DNA from: Allium sativum
Taxonomy: Eukaryota > Streptophyta > Magnoliopsida > Asparagales > Amaryllidaceae
Assembly: GCA_030737875.1 (NCBI GenBank)
Contig: CM060926.1
Location: 168,167,079 to 168,231,078 of the forward strand
Length of the DNA: 64,000 bases
Reading direction: 5' to 3'
Of this stretch, positions 22,933 to 34,207 are shown in pieces. A model generated the notes under the pieces. That model made no database searches, was not told the origin of the DNA, and saw only the letters and a list, made by a program, of their open reading frames with translations. The position numbers and the translations under genes are program-made. Each line of letters begins with the position of its first letter. Positions within the stretch are counted from its first letter, which is position 1.

Positions 22933-24689
22933 AAACAGCGAAAGTAAAACAAATTTCGTTACCTTATAAAATAAGGTCTAAAGCCTTTTACATCAGAATA
23001 CATCAAAACCTGTCTTGCCATAGTAAAGAAGCATAAAACCATTTCATAAATTATTCCCCAAGTAAAACAGTAAAGTAGCCATAGCCAAGAAAAGTCCAAG
23101 CCATGCGTGATGACCTTCAAGTAGAAGAAGTCCGAACTAGATAACAGTGTTTCCTCCCTGAAAACCTGGGGGGGAAACGGAAGACAAGAAGCGAAAGAAA
23201 ACGGGGTCAGTCATAAAGACTGGTAAGTCCTATCTACTTCCAGTATAAAAACAGGTAAAGGTAACATGACATGCATAAACTGAAAGTAAACATAAGGATG
23301 ACTACAAGATAGATAAACTAAAACAGGCTGAACTACTGTAGCAAGGTAAACTAAGATATCATGATAAACTACGATGTCATGATAAGTCAAGGTACCACAT
23401 CGTCCGGTTTCTATCAAGTATAATATCCCGAGGTATCTATCCTGTATAACGTCCCACGGTATCTATCATGTATATTTCTGTTGGTCCTAACATGTATATT
23501 TGCTCTGCACCTCTCGTACTAGTATCCCAACCCGCGTCATGTGTTAACTATGAATGTCCCTTGCCCAATGTCATGTAATGGTCCATGTTAACCTAATATA
23601 TAGCATATGTAGGTTTTCCCAACTCGTATGTTTCTTTCCATGTATAAGTTCAATCCTTTACCGTAGGCCATACGGGCTTTCCCATGTAAACGTTTTATCC
23701 TTGAGGTTATTTTGGACTGCTACCCTTGATCTAGTTATGTTTCCTTACCATGAACTATCACGCGTTCACTTAGGATTTATGCCACCAAGGACCACTAGGG
23801 ATTATGCAACCTAATGGACGTTTCCGTGTCTCGGTTTGGGTTCAGCCACCTAGGGCCACTAGGGATTATGCCACCCGTCAACCGCGCCCTTTATCCCGTG
23901 TATGTATCGTGAATCGTTTTCCATGTCTAGACGCACATGTTCCTCAATGTGCCATCCGAGTCCCGTGCCAGGGCAAATCAAGAAATACGGAACTCGGTCG
24001 GGAGCTTTAAGTCGTCTGCTGATGCAGATATCAAGGTCTGTTTTTGTACCTGTGGCTATGGTCCCACGTGACCCCTCCCTCAACTACTGAAAGGCAATCC
24101 AAGAAAAATCATGTATGAGAACTACACTAAGGCCCATCGATGCCCACTTCCATATAGCCAACCTCACCCATAACTCGATAGCTAGTATATGGTCTTTTGG
24201 GAGTTCCCTGCCTTTCCGTACGTACACGATTGACTAAAGATGGTAGGTAGTCGGCGACATGCTATCCTGGGGCAAAATCAAGTATCGTCGACTCCACGCG
24301 TATCCATCCCAGTCTTTAGGTCGCTCGCATAGCAACCAAGGCATACTCTTGGCTCTTCTACCGTAGACCTTAACCTCTGTGAGGCCGAGTTTCATGGACC
24401 ACTTTCCACCTCACAGAGGGATACCAAGAGTACCCTCACGTTCCCCGAAGCTTCCGCTTCGTCACCCAGTTTGCTGGAGCTTTTATCCAAGTCAGATAAC
24501 TTGCTCCTCCTCGTATACTGAGCGATGACCTACCATACCAGGTTACTCATCTCTTTGTGAACTAGTCCCATGTCCTTAGCTAAGAATTATTACTTAGTTA
24601 CCCTTAACTAAGGTTTACCACTTAGCCCCACTTTCCGCTATCCTTGTTAACTACGATTTCCAACCTAGTCCCCTGAGCTAGGGTTTTGT

Positions 24690-25510
24690 CAAATGGGTTA
24701 AGTGTTGTTATCCAAGTTCATGATTTAACCCGCCTACGAATCATGTCAAGATTGGCTAAGTACTCAAGTTCAAGGCTTAGCCCTACAGGTTGGTTAAGTG
24801 TACCAAGAATCTCATGACTTAACCTTATCAAGTCAAACTGGTTAAGTATTTATTTGTCTTAACCCTATCAGATTATCATGCTAGATTGATTAAGCAAAGA
24901 TTATCTTAATCCCATCAGAATATCGAGTCGGATTGGTTAAGTATGGGTTAGCTTAACCCCATCCACTAATCGTATTACAATGGTTAAGCCTACTTTAAAA
25001 AGGTCTTGTGACTTAACCCTATCAGGTCCACCTATTAGATTGGTTAAGTGTAGGTTACTTAACCTCATCAAATCCTCATGTATAATTGGTTAAGTATAAG
25101 TTACTTAACCCCATTAAATTACCGTGTTAAGTTGGTTAAGTATTGGTTACTTAACCTCATTGAATTACCACGTTTAGATTGGTTAAGTGTTTAACTTAAC
25201 CCCATCGAATTACCGTGTTTAGATTAGTTAAGTCTAAGTTACTTAACCCCATCTAATTACCGTGTTTAGATTAGTTAAGTCTAAGTTACTTAACCCCATC
25301 TAATTACCGTGTCAGATTAGTTAAGTCTAACTTACTTAACCCCATCTAATTACCAAGTCGAATTAGTTATACGTAAATTACTTAACCCCATCCCTAATTG
25401 TCTTGTATGGTTAAGTGTCATTAAGAAATCAAGCCCGGTCCCACTTAACTTACCCATTCATGTCATATCGGTTAAGTGTCATTAGTCAAATTTACTTAAC
25501 CTTATCATGT
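24690..25510 (-). repeat. Array of GGTTAAGT/ACTTAACC inverted repeats in the 3' LTR
   Basis: Units of roughly 45-60 bases alternate GGTTAAGT (or AGTTAAGT) and ACTTAACCCCATC, so each unit can fold on itself. The most regular copies, with TCTAAGTTACTTAACCCCAT, lie at 25215-25390. The same array occurs at 30870-31690. Confidence 0.8.
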
Positions 25511-25537
25511 GGCATTAATTTAATTAATGCACTCTCA

Positions 25538-25735
25538 ACCTCTCACATTAAACCTTGTTGTGGTTACTAGTTAAGTCGGGCGGGTCCGAGTAGTTTTACA
25601 CCACAACCTAGTCTAACCTCGGGTCTTAAGCGCGACATGACCAACTTCTCACATTGGATCCTATTGTTTGTAGCCACTAGTTAAGCCGGGCGGGTCCGGG
25701 TAGATTTATGCTACAAACTCAACCCAACCTCGAGT
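25538..25735 (-). other. Duplicated covarying hairpin module, 3' LTR copy
   Basis: On the minus strand the first hairpin pairs 25718-25710 with 25674-25666 (GTTTGTAGC/GCTACAAAC, nine pairs, outer TTGG/CCAA). The second pairs 25607-25600 with 25564-25557 (GTTGTGGT/ACCACAAC, outer TTAGAC with GTTTAA). Loops carry GGACCCGCCCG. The order and outer-stem types match the Ty3 LTR module at 21415-21612. Confidence 0.7.
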
Positions 25736-26696
25736 TGGCCACTTTCATGTTTAGTCTAGTGTCATATTACACCTACAACCCATACGTATCCAGCCCCAAG
25801 TTCCATGTTTTCGTATGTGTCATGTTCATGTTTACGTGTTTCAAGATTGTCCCCTTTTCCATACAACCCCATGTCAAGTTTTTCATGTCATACCCACGTT
25901 TTTCCTAAGCTACCCAAACGTATTTCCATCCCAAGTGGAAGCGAGTCACATAGTAGGGTATTATGCCAACATATTTGCCACAAACATGCATAGTATCATA
26001 AGGGGTTCGGCAATAAACATGCATAGTATCATAAGGGAATTTGGCCACAAGCATGCATAGTTTAATAAGAGGATTTGGCCACAAACATGCATAGTGTCAT
26101 AAGGGAATTTGGCCACAAACATGCATGATACATAAGGGGTTTGGGTTCATTTACATGCATAAGCCCCAAAGTCAAATCTTTGCCAATGTTTCACAAGTCA
26201 AATGGTTCCCAAAGGTTCATGCTAGCATTCCATAGATAAAGATTCAAACTTGCAAGATATACTAGGTTATACATAACATGAGTGGCATGATTAAGTCGCT
26301 AAAACATAACCCAAAGTCATATGTTCATGATAAAGGGGCAAACTAAGTTTACATGGGTTAACATTCTCATGTTACATCTCATTTTATCCCATGTCACATT
26401 AGAACCACCGTTAGAATCTACAAGTAGCTAGAACTTACATAGCGGGGCAAGGGGGCTAGGAGCATGAATCGTTTTGATGAAGAAAGGTGGCTCCTTTGAT
26501 GAAGAACCGTCATGAAACTTGCATAGCAACGTTGATTTGGCCTTGATTTGGTGTAGCAAGCTTTCCCCTTTTGATTTGAACCCGATTTGAAAGCATAGTC
26601 TCTAGGAATTGAAGATGGAGGCCATGATCATTGTAGATTTGGGCAGCACTTCGTTGCAAGAATGATTTATGAGGGGTTTAGGGTAGGCTTAGGGTC

Positions 26697-26704
26697 TTTT
26701 TATA
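26697..26704 (-). promoter_or_regulatory. TATA box of the 3' LTR (minus strand)
   Basis: TATAAAAA on the minus strand, about 430 bases from the LTR start. The same site is at 32877-32884 in the other LTR. Confidence 0.55.
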
Positions 26705-27135
26705 GAGATTAGGAGTAGTTTAGGCAGTTAGATTAACCCTAGGATAGATCCCAGCCCTCAAAAATCGTCACAGGCCTCCAAAACCGAGCCAAACAGCAAA
26801 ACAGGTGCACCAGGCTGCCTGGGGTCGACTCCCCAGTCGACCTGGTTGGCAGGGGGTCGACTCCCCAGTCGACATCCCCTGGTCTGGCGGGAAATTTTCC
26901 AGCCTCTTCTGAATTCTGAAATTTGAATCTGTTTTCGTTTTCGAATTTTTCGTGAAACTTCACGAGGCCATATCTTGGTCATGCGGACTCCGATTTAGAA
27001 AATTTCGGACTCTATTTTGCGTATTTTTCCGAGACGAACGCAATGGAACAGCCCGTTTTATCTGATTTCAGATTTTATAATTTAATTCTGCCTTGATTCT
27101 TGATTTAACATGTTGTTAAATTTCGGGTTGTTACA

Positions 27136-27149
27136 TTCTCCCCTCCTTT
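27136..27149 (-). promoter_or_regulatory. Polypurine tract of the LARD-like element
   Basis: On the minus strand TAAAGGAGGGGAGAA directly precedes the 3' LTR start TGTAACAACCC. Confidence 0.85.
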
Positions 27150-27794
27150 AAGGATTTCGTCCCCGAAATCTCCAAGTTAGGACGAACATATCCTACCATC
27201 CATCATCCATCTACTCAAAACATCATCCATAGGCAAACATTGTCCTTAGCTGATTTCTAATGCCATATGAACATATGCAAAACGTGTGTGTATATGCTCC
27301 TTCGCTAATGCTAATGATCAGGCCTGAATGATCTTTCTAATGCAAAATATGTTTAGTGCCATGAGTCCAACATGTATGCAAATAGTCCTAGTCATATAAG
27401 TACTATATGCGTGCACAAACATTCATTCATATGCAACATCCACATGATAACACATTCAACTTCATCCATAAACAAGTATAAATACTCGTGCATATGCAAC
27501 ATGAAACGTGACCGCGTCGATCTAGTATCTAATGTGTATTCGCGCATCCACGAGCAACCACTTGCAACCATTTGCAACCATATCAATCATAACATGTTTC
27601 AAATACATGTTTACATCCATAGAGTTCTATCTAAGGTTCCCAAGATAAGATCGAGGAGATAAACAAGACAAACTCCTTACGGGGTTTGTAACAGAAACAG
27701 GACCGAGAGGATATCCACCAAGCGATAGCATGTAAGTAAGCTCTACAGGAGAACCAGGGATCAACGATATACTCTTACAAAGAGACACGATGCG
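27150..27794 (-). other. Untranslated tail of the LARD-like interior
   Basis: It begins, on the forward strand, with the reverse of the Ty3 tail (GGATTTCGTCCCCGAAATC at about 27150) and contains TTGCAACCA and GCATCCA motifs matching 19500-19575 in reverse. No open frame is supported. Confidence 0.65.
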
Positions 27795-28033
27795 CGCGTC
27801 TAAGCCGCATTTCCTTGAGCTTAATTCCAGTGCGCCTTGACTGCCTTTGACTTCATGATTTCGTAGTTCCTTGATTCCTATTTCCAAGATATGAGTTAGA
27901 ACTCATTTCATCGTCGCCTCTCGTTCCACTTACACTTATTCTTTCCCTAGTATACTTGGCTCAACCATATCTGCATACTCATGCAAGCTCTCCAAAATTC
28001 ACTAGTGAATTCTGGATCTCGTTTACCGATGTC
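27795..28033 (-). pseudogene. Residual Ty3 integrase and chromodomain-linker fragments
   Basis: On the minus strand, 28030-27985 encodes RDPEFTSEFWR, the region just after the second catalytic Asp of integrase. It is joined directly, in another frame, to a piece reading LHEYADMVEPS, then ILEIGIKELRNHEVK, matching the C-terminal pol of the Ty3 element (LHETAEVVEPS, ILGSKIKRLRNREVR). About 600 bases present in the Ty3 copy (about 18558-19160) are missing. The junction lies in a shared GCTT. Several stops follow. This is a decayed remnant without function. Confidence 0.75.
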
Positions 28034-28976
28034 AATCCATGTTACCACGTGCACTTACTAGGGTGGTTTCTATAACCCATGCTCAAGTGGAATGAACCAT
28101 CCGTCTTATTGGCGGACGTTACTCGATTGGATCAGAGATTTCCGATAAATGCATCAAGAGATTCTAGGTAACTAACCATGACAGAACCCAAAAGGTTACA
28201 CTAGACTCCGAAGGTATTACCAAAGCAAGCCAAGAGTCTGACTACCCTCTTTTCAAAACCGAGAATGGTATCCCTTACTGGATAACCACTTTACCCCTAG
28301 AATCCATCCATGGCTCAACAATAGAAGTATTGCTTCTAGTCTCAACACTTGGCATAGACGTTCTCAAATCCAACAAGTCATGAATAAATGGACCGACTCT
28401 CCAACCAGATTTTGGGACAAAACTGGGATCCTTTACCATGCTAGTACTAAGGTGCAGAGACTCAACTATCCAAGCAGACTTAAATGATACGATGATCAAG
28501 ACAAAGTCTGGACGGGATGATAGAACGACTAAACCTTTACCAGAAACGGTACCATTTCTGTTAGGTACCCTAGAAATGGGAGCGTACAATTTCCCTCTCC
28601 GATGATCTTGTCCTTGTCCTCCTTGATGGACTAAGCCCTAGCAACAGTTGCTTATCCTTAAGCTCGCGTCCTTTATCCTTACTCTTATTATCCTTCCTTG
28701 TACCACGACAACAGGTCTCTCGAGAACTACCTCCATCGGACGGGAAACACCTACGTGGCTAGACAAAGATTAGTCACAGTTAGAACTACTATGACCACAG
28801 ATGGAGGAAAGAAAGGAAAGGAGATTCAATCAAGGAATCAAAGGATAATGCTAATGGCCTTTGGGGAATAGCCTTTTTTAAAACAAACTTTTCTTGAAAA
28901 ATGCTTCTTTGTAAAACGGTTTCTCCAATAGTTTTCAGAAGGTTTTAAAAACTTTTGCCCAGTCTGGTAACCTTCT
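28034..28976 (-). other. Remaining LARD-like interior, no recognised gene
   Basis: It lies between the integrase remnant and the primer site. A 104-codon minus-strand frame (28275-28589) has no motif I can place; it may be a pol or gag relic. The part next to the primer site looks like an untranslated leader. Confidence 0.5.
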
Positions 28977-28988
28977 GCTCTGATACCA
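28977..28988 (-). promoter_or_regulatory. Primer-binding site of the LARD-like element
   Basis: On the minus strand TGGTATCAGAGC stands two bases after the 5' LTR end (TGTTACA). It is the initiator-Met tRNA type. Confidence 0.93.
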
Positions 28989-28990
28989 AA

Positions 28991-31900
28991 TGTAACACCC
29001 CACCTCCGCTAGGGTCACTCACAAGGGAACGCACTAGGTTTGGTGAAGCATTATCGAGGTAAACATGCACAGAAATATTACAAGACAGAACATATATATA
29101 TATATATATATATAACAGCGGAAGTAAAACAAATTTCGTTACCTTATAAAATAAGGTCTAAAGCCTTTTACATCAGAATACATCAAAACCTGTCTTGCAA
29201 TAGTAAAGAAGCATAAAACCATTTCATAAATTATTCCCCAAGTAAAACAGTAAAGTAGCCATAGCCAAGAAATGTCCAAGCCATGCGTGATGACCTTCAA
29301 GTAGAAGAAGTCTGAACTAGATAACAGTGTTTCCTCCCAGAAAACCTGGGGGGGAAACGGAAGACAAGAGGCGAAAAAAACGGGGTCAGTCATAAAGACT
29401 GGTAAGTCCTATCTACTTCCAGTATAAAAAAAGGTAAAGGTAACATGACATGCATAAACTGAAAGTAAACATAAGGTTGACTACAAGATAGATAAACTAA
29501 AACAGGATGAACTACTGTAGCAAGGTAAACTAAGATATCATGATAAACTACGGTGTCATGATAAGTCAAGGTACCACATCGTCCGGTTTCTATCAAGTAT
29601 AATATCCCAAGGTATCTATCCTGTATAATGTCCCACGGTATCTATCATGTATATTTCTGTTGGTCCTAACATGTATATTTGCTCTGCACCTCTCGTACTA
29701 GTATCCCAACCCGCGTCATGTGTTAACTATGAATGTCCCTTGCCCAATGTCATGTAATGGTCCATGTCAACCTAATATATAGCATATGTAGGTTTTCCCA
29801 ACTCGTATGTTTCTTTCCATGTATAAGTTTAGTCCTTTGCCGTAGGCCATATGGGCTTTCCCATGTAAACGTTTTATCCTTGAGGTTATTTTGGACTGCT
29901 ACCCTTGATCTAGTTATGTTTCCTTACCATGAACTATCGCGCGTTCACTTAGGATTTATGCCACCTAGGACCACTAGGGATTATGCTACCTAATGCACGT
30001 TTCCGTGTCTCGGTTTGGGTTCAGCCACCTAGGGCCACTAGGGATTATGCCACCCGTCAACCGCGCCCTTTATCCCGCGTATGTATCATGAATCGTTTTC
30101 CATGTCTAGACGCACATGTTCCTCAATGTGCCATCCGAGTCCCGTGCCAGGGCAAATCAAGAAATACGGAACTCGGTCGGGAGCTTTAAGTCGTCTGCTG
30201 ATGCAGATATCAAGGTCTGTTTTTGTACCCGTGGCTATGGTCCCACGTGACCCCTCCCTCAACTACTGAAAGGCAATCCAACAAAAATCATGTATGATAA
30301 CTACACTAAGGCCCATCGATGCCCACTTCCAGATAGCCAACCTCACCCATAACTCGATAGCTAGTATATGGTCTTTTGGGAGTTCCCTGCCTTTCCGTAC
30401 GTACACGATTGACTAAAGATGGTAGGTAGTCGGCGACATGCTATCCCGGGGCAAAATCAAGTGTCGTCGACTCCACGCTAATCCATCCCAGTCTTTAGGT
30501 CGCTCGCATAGCAACCAAGGCATACTCATGGCTCTTCTACCGTAGACCTTAACCTCTGTGAGGCCGGGTTTCATGGACCACTTGCCACCTCATAGAGGGA
30601 TACCAAGAGTACCCTCACGTTCCCCGAAGCTTCTGCTTCATCACCCAGTTTGCTGGAGCTTTTATCCAAGTCAGATAACTTGCTCCTCCTCGTATACTAA
30701 GTGATGACCTACCGTACCAGGTTACTCATCTCTTTGTGAACTAGTCCCATGTCCTTAGCTAAGAATTATTACTTAGTTACCCTTAACTAAGGTTTACCAC
30801 TTAGCCCCTCTTTCCGCTATCCTTGTTAACTACGATTTCCAACCTAGTCCCTTGAGCTAGGGTTTTGTCAAATGGGTTAAGTGTTGTTATCCAAGTTCAT
30901 GATTTAACCCGCCTACGAATCATGTCAAGATTGGCTAAGTACTCAAGTTCAAGTCTTAGCCCTACAGGTTGGTTAAGTGTACCAAGAAGCTCATGACTTA
31001 ACCTTATCAAGTCAAACTGGTTAAGTATTTATTTGTCTTAACCCTATCAGATTATCATGCTAGATTGATTAAGCAAAGATTATCTTAATCCCATCAGATT
31101 ATCAAGTCGGATTGGTTAAGTATGGGTTAGCTTAACCCCATCCACTAATCGTATTATAATGGTTAAGCCTACTTTAAAAAGGTCTTGTGACTTAACCCTA
31201 TCAGGTCCACCTATTAGATTGGTTAAGTGTAGGTTACTTAACCTCATCAAATCCTCATGTACAATTGGTTAAGTATAAGTTACTTAACCCCATTAAATTA
31301 CCGTGTTAAGTTGGTTAAGTATTGGTTACTTAACCTCATTGAATTACCACATTTAGATTGGTTAATTGTTTAACTTAACCCCATCGAATTACCGTGTTTA
31401 GATTAGTTAAGTCTAAGTTACTTAACCCCATCTAATTACCGTGTTTAGATTAGTTAAGTCTAAGTTACTTAACCCCATCTAATTACCGTGTTAGATTAGT
31501 TAAGTCTAAGTTACTTAACCCCATCTAATTACCAAGTCGGATTAGTTAAGCGTAAATTACTTAACCACATCCCCTAATTGTCTTGTATGGTTAAGTGTCA
31601 TTAAGAAATCAAGCCCGGTCCCACTTAACCTACCCATTCGTGTCATATCGGTTAAGTGTCATTAGTCAAATTTACTTAACCTTATCATGTGGCATTAATT
31701 TAATTAATGCACTCTCAACCTCTCGCATTAGACCTTTTTGTGGTTACCAGTTAAGCCGGGCGGGTCCGGGTAGTTTTACACCACAAACTAGTCTAACCTC
31801 GGGTCTTAAGCGCGACATGACCAACTTCTCACATTGGATCCTATTGTTTGTAGCAACTAGTTAAGCCGGGCGGGTCCGGGTAGATTTATGCTACAAACTC

Positions 31901-33383
31901 AACCCAACCTCGAGTTTGCCACTTTCATGTTTAGCCTAGTGTCATATTACACCTACAACCCATACGTATCCAGCCCCAAGTTCCATGTTTTCGTATGTAT
32001 CATGTTCATGTTTACATGTTTCAAGAGTGTCCCCTTTTCCATGCAACCCCATGTCAAGTTTTTCATGTCATACACACGTTTTTCCTAAGCTACCCAAACG
32101 TATTTCCATCCCAAGTGGAAGCGAGTCACATAGTAGGGTATTATGCCAACATATTTGCCCCAAACATGCATAGTATCATAAGGGGTTTGGCCATAAACAT
32201 GCATAGTATCATAAGGGAATTTGGCCACAAGCATGCATAGTTTAATAAGAGGATTTGGCCACAAACATGCATAGTGTCATAAGGGAATTTGGCCACAAAC
32301 ATGCATGATACATAAGGGGTTTGGGTTCATTTACATGCATAAGCCCCAAAGTCAAATCTTTGCCAATGTTTCACAAGTCAAATGGTTCCCAAAGGTTCAT
32401 GCTAGCATTCCATAGATAAAGATTCAAATTTGCAAGATATACTAGGTTATACATAACATGAGTGGCATGATTAAGTCGCTAAAACATAACCCAAAGTCAT
32501 ATGTTCATGATAAAGGGGCAAACTAAGTTTACATGGGTTAACATACTCATGTTACATCTCATTTTATCCCATGTCACATTAGAACCACCGTTAGAATCTA
32601 CAAGTAGCTAGAACTTACATAGCTAAGCAAGGGGGCTAGGAGCATGAATCGTTTTGACGAAGAAAGGTGGCTCCTTTGATGAAGAACCGTCATGAAACTT
32701 GCATAGCAACGTTCATTTGGCCTTGATTTGGTGTAGCAAGCTTGCCCCTTTTGATTTGAACCCGATTTGAAAGCATAGTCTCTAGGAATTGGAGATGGAG
32801 GCCATGATCAATGTAGATTTGGGCAGCACTTCATTGCAAGAATGATTTATGAGGGGTTTAGGGTAGGCTTAGGGTCTTTTTATAGAGATTAGGAGTAGTT
32901 TAGGCCGTTAGATTAACTCTAGGATAGATCCCAGCCCTCAAAAATCGTCACAAGCCTCCAAAACCGAGCCAAACAGCAAAACAGGTGCACCAGGCTGCCT
33001 GGGTCCGACCAGGCAGGTCGACCCCCAGGTCGACCCTGGGGTCGACTCCCCAGTCGACCTGGTTGGCAGGGGGTCAACTCCCCAGTCGACCTGGTTGGCA
33101 GGGGGTCGACTCCCCAGTCGACCTCCCCTGGTCTGGCGGGAAATTTCCCGCCTCTTCTGAATTCTGAAATTTGATTCTGTTTTCGTTTTCGAATTTTTCG
33201 TGAAACTTCGCGAAGCCATATCTTGGTCATACGGACTCCGATTTAGAAAATTTCGGACTCTATTTCGCGTATTTTTCCGAGACGAACGCAATGGCACAGC
33301 TCATTTTATCTGATTTCAGATTTTATAATTTAATTCTGCCTTGATTCTTGATTTAACATGTTGTTAAATTTCGGGTTGTTACA
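28991..33383 (-). repeat. 5' LTR of the LARD-like element
   Basis: Same ends and order as 22789-27135: TATA at 32877-32884, hairpin module at 31717-31915, inverted-repeat array at 30870-31690. It is longer mainly through extra copies of a GTCGAC-centred minisatellite at 33005-33110. The hairpin stem at 31737-31744/31780-31787 reads TTTGTGGT/ACCACAAA, where the other LTR has GTTGTGGT/ACCACAAC. Confidence 0.92.
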
Positions 33384-33450
33384 CTTATAACCTCCATGGA
33401 TGTTAATGCATTCCCTTTGTGAGTGACATTAATGGACGTGGGGTGTTGCA
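33384..33450 (+). repeat. Right target duplication and last 62 bases of the Ty3 3' LTR
   Basis: CTTAT (33384-33388) repeats the left flank. 33389-33450 then reads like the last part of positions 1-233 (GCATTCCCTTTGTGAGTGA) and ends GGGGTGTTGCA. The terminal sequence differs from TGTTACA by one base. Confidence 0.88.
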
Positions 33451-33619
33451 AATGTTTTTTAAGATTGGGGCACATCAGTCTGGGTAGTGTGTGAAGCAGA
33501 AATTTGACTATCTGGGGATCCTAACATTCTCCCCGCATTCTCCCCGCATTCAGGAGATGGTAACGATGTAGTTTTGCATCGGTCGTTCTTATAGTTTCAG
33601 CGTTTCAAACTAAGAGCAG
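33451..33619. other. Flank of the Ty3 element, nothing recognised
   Basis: Presumed older sequence that received the Ty3 element. It contains the short tandem duplication ATTCTCCCCGC at 33533-33553. No gene is seen. Confidence 0.5.
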
Positions 33620-34207
33620 CTAAAATATTCAAACGCTTGAAAGACTCCCCTCGTGGGCCTTTCTGGCTCATCACCTACATGGAAACAATTCATGTGAGAA
33701 GTCTGATTATGATCAAATCAGATAGATAAATGACTTACTGCTTTGAAGGAAGTAGCAGGCGCATCCTGTTTGTTGCATAATAAAAAACCAATCATGCTTG
33801 ATATCTCCGATTTTGCTGGGGATGTCATCAATGATTTTTCGACTATGGACGGCCTCAAAGAAGCGAAAAGATGGAGGCTTTTTTCGATGTCTAAAGTTGA
33901 AGAAAAACATTATGTCATCAAGTTTTGGTGGTTGGTTCAAATACTTCATGTACAAGACATATAAAGACAATAGATTGGTGTATGCGACTAGGTGAAGCTA
34001 CATAGGCGCTAGATTCATTTGCCTTAGAAAGTCGATGGCAAACGAAGAAAAAGGGGGGATAACCCCAGCAGTGCACACAAGGTGAGTAAGCGCCATATAG
34101 TCACTCGATGGATTGTGAGGAAGATCACCCTCTTCGGGGACTTTGATATCGACCCATGGAATCTTTTGTTCAGCAGTAAGCCTTCTCAGCTGTTTTTCGT
34201 CCATCAC
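33620..34207 (-). pseudogene. Decayed 'transposase (putative), gypsy type' domain protein
   Basis: On the minus strand the frame reads SSDYMALTHLVCTAGVIPPF, then a continuous LLSLYVLYMKYL, FFFNFRHRKKPPSF and DIPSKIGDIKHDWFFIM. The order of hydrophobic, Pro/Phe and W-FF motifs resembles the plant domain known as transposase (putative) gypsy type (PF04195), found in retroelement-associated proteins. A single in-frame TAG follows MNLAPM near 33998, and the frame continues unshifted after it. A GTAAGT donor (33738) and a TGTAG acceptor (33675) could remove 64 bases and extend the frame to 33620. The start at 34207 is the first ATG; upstream exons were not found. Family call by pattern memory. Confidence 0.45.

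Larger units (their letters stand above)
22789..27135 (-). repeat. 3' LTR of the LARD-like element
   Basis: Ends are TGTAACAACCCG at 27135 and GGGGTGTTACA at 22789, read on the minus strand. It aligns with 28991-33383 with few differences per line by eye. An AT repeat (22892-22932) differs in length from the other copy (29092-29114). Confidence 0.92.
22789..33383 (-). mobile_element. Large non-autonomous retrotransposon derivative (LARD-like), complete, in reverse
   Basis: Two LTRs of 4347 bp (22789-27135) and 4393 bp (28991-33383) flank an 1855-bp interior. On the minus strand the order is 5' LTR (starting at 33383), primer site (28988-28977), decayed pol pieces, purine tract (27149-27136) and 3' LTR. 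The 5-bp target duplication is CTTAT. The interior is too short for gag-pol, so it depended on other elements. Its purine-tract end and pol remnants match the host Ty3 element at 17717, so it seems to be an internal deletion derivative of a related chromovirus. Confidence 0.93.
17717..33450 (+). mobile_element. 3' part of a chromovirus-type Ty3 element, split by a nested insertion
   Basis: It comprises pol (17718-19370), an untranslated tail, a purine tract before 19999, and a 3' LTR starting TGTAACACCCCG. The LTR is interrupted at 22788 by another element and finishes at 33389-33450 with GGGGTGTTGCA. The 5' part lies before the window, beyond the SIRE-like insertion. Confidence 0.88.

Noticed and set aside
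28275..28589. 104-codon minus-strand frame in the LARD-like interior
   Set aside because: No gag, protease or reverse transcriptase motif could be identified; listed only as part of the interior.
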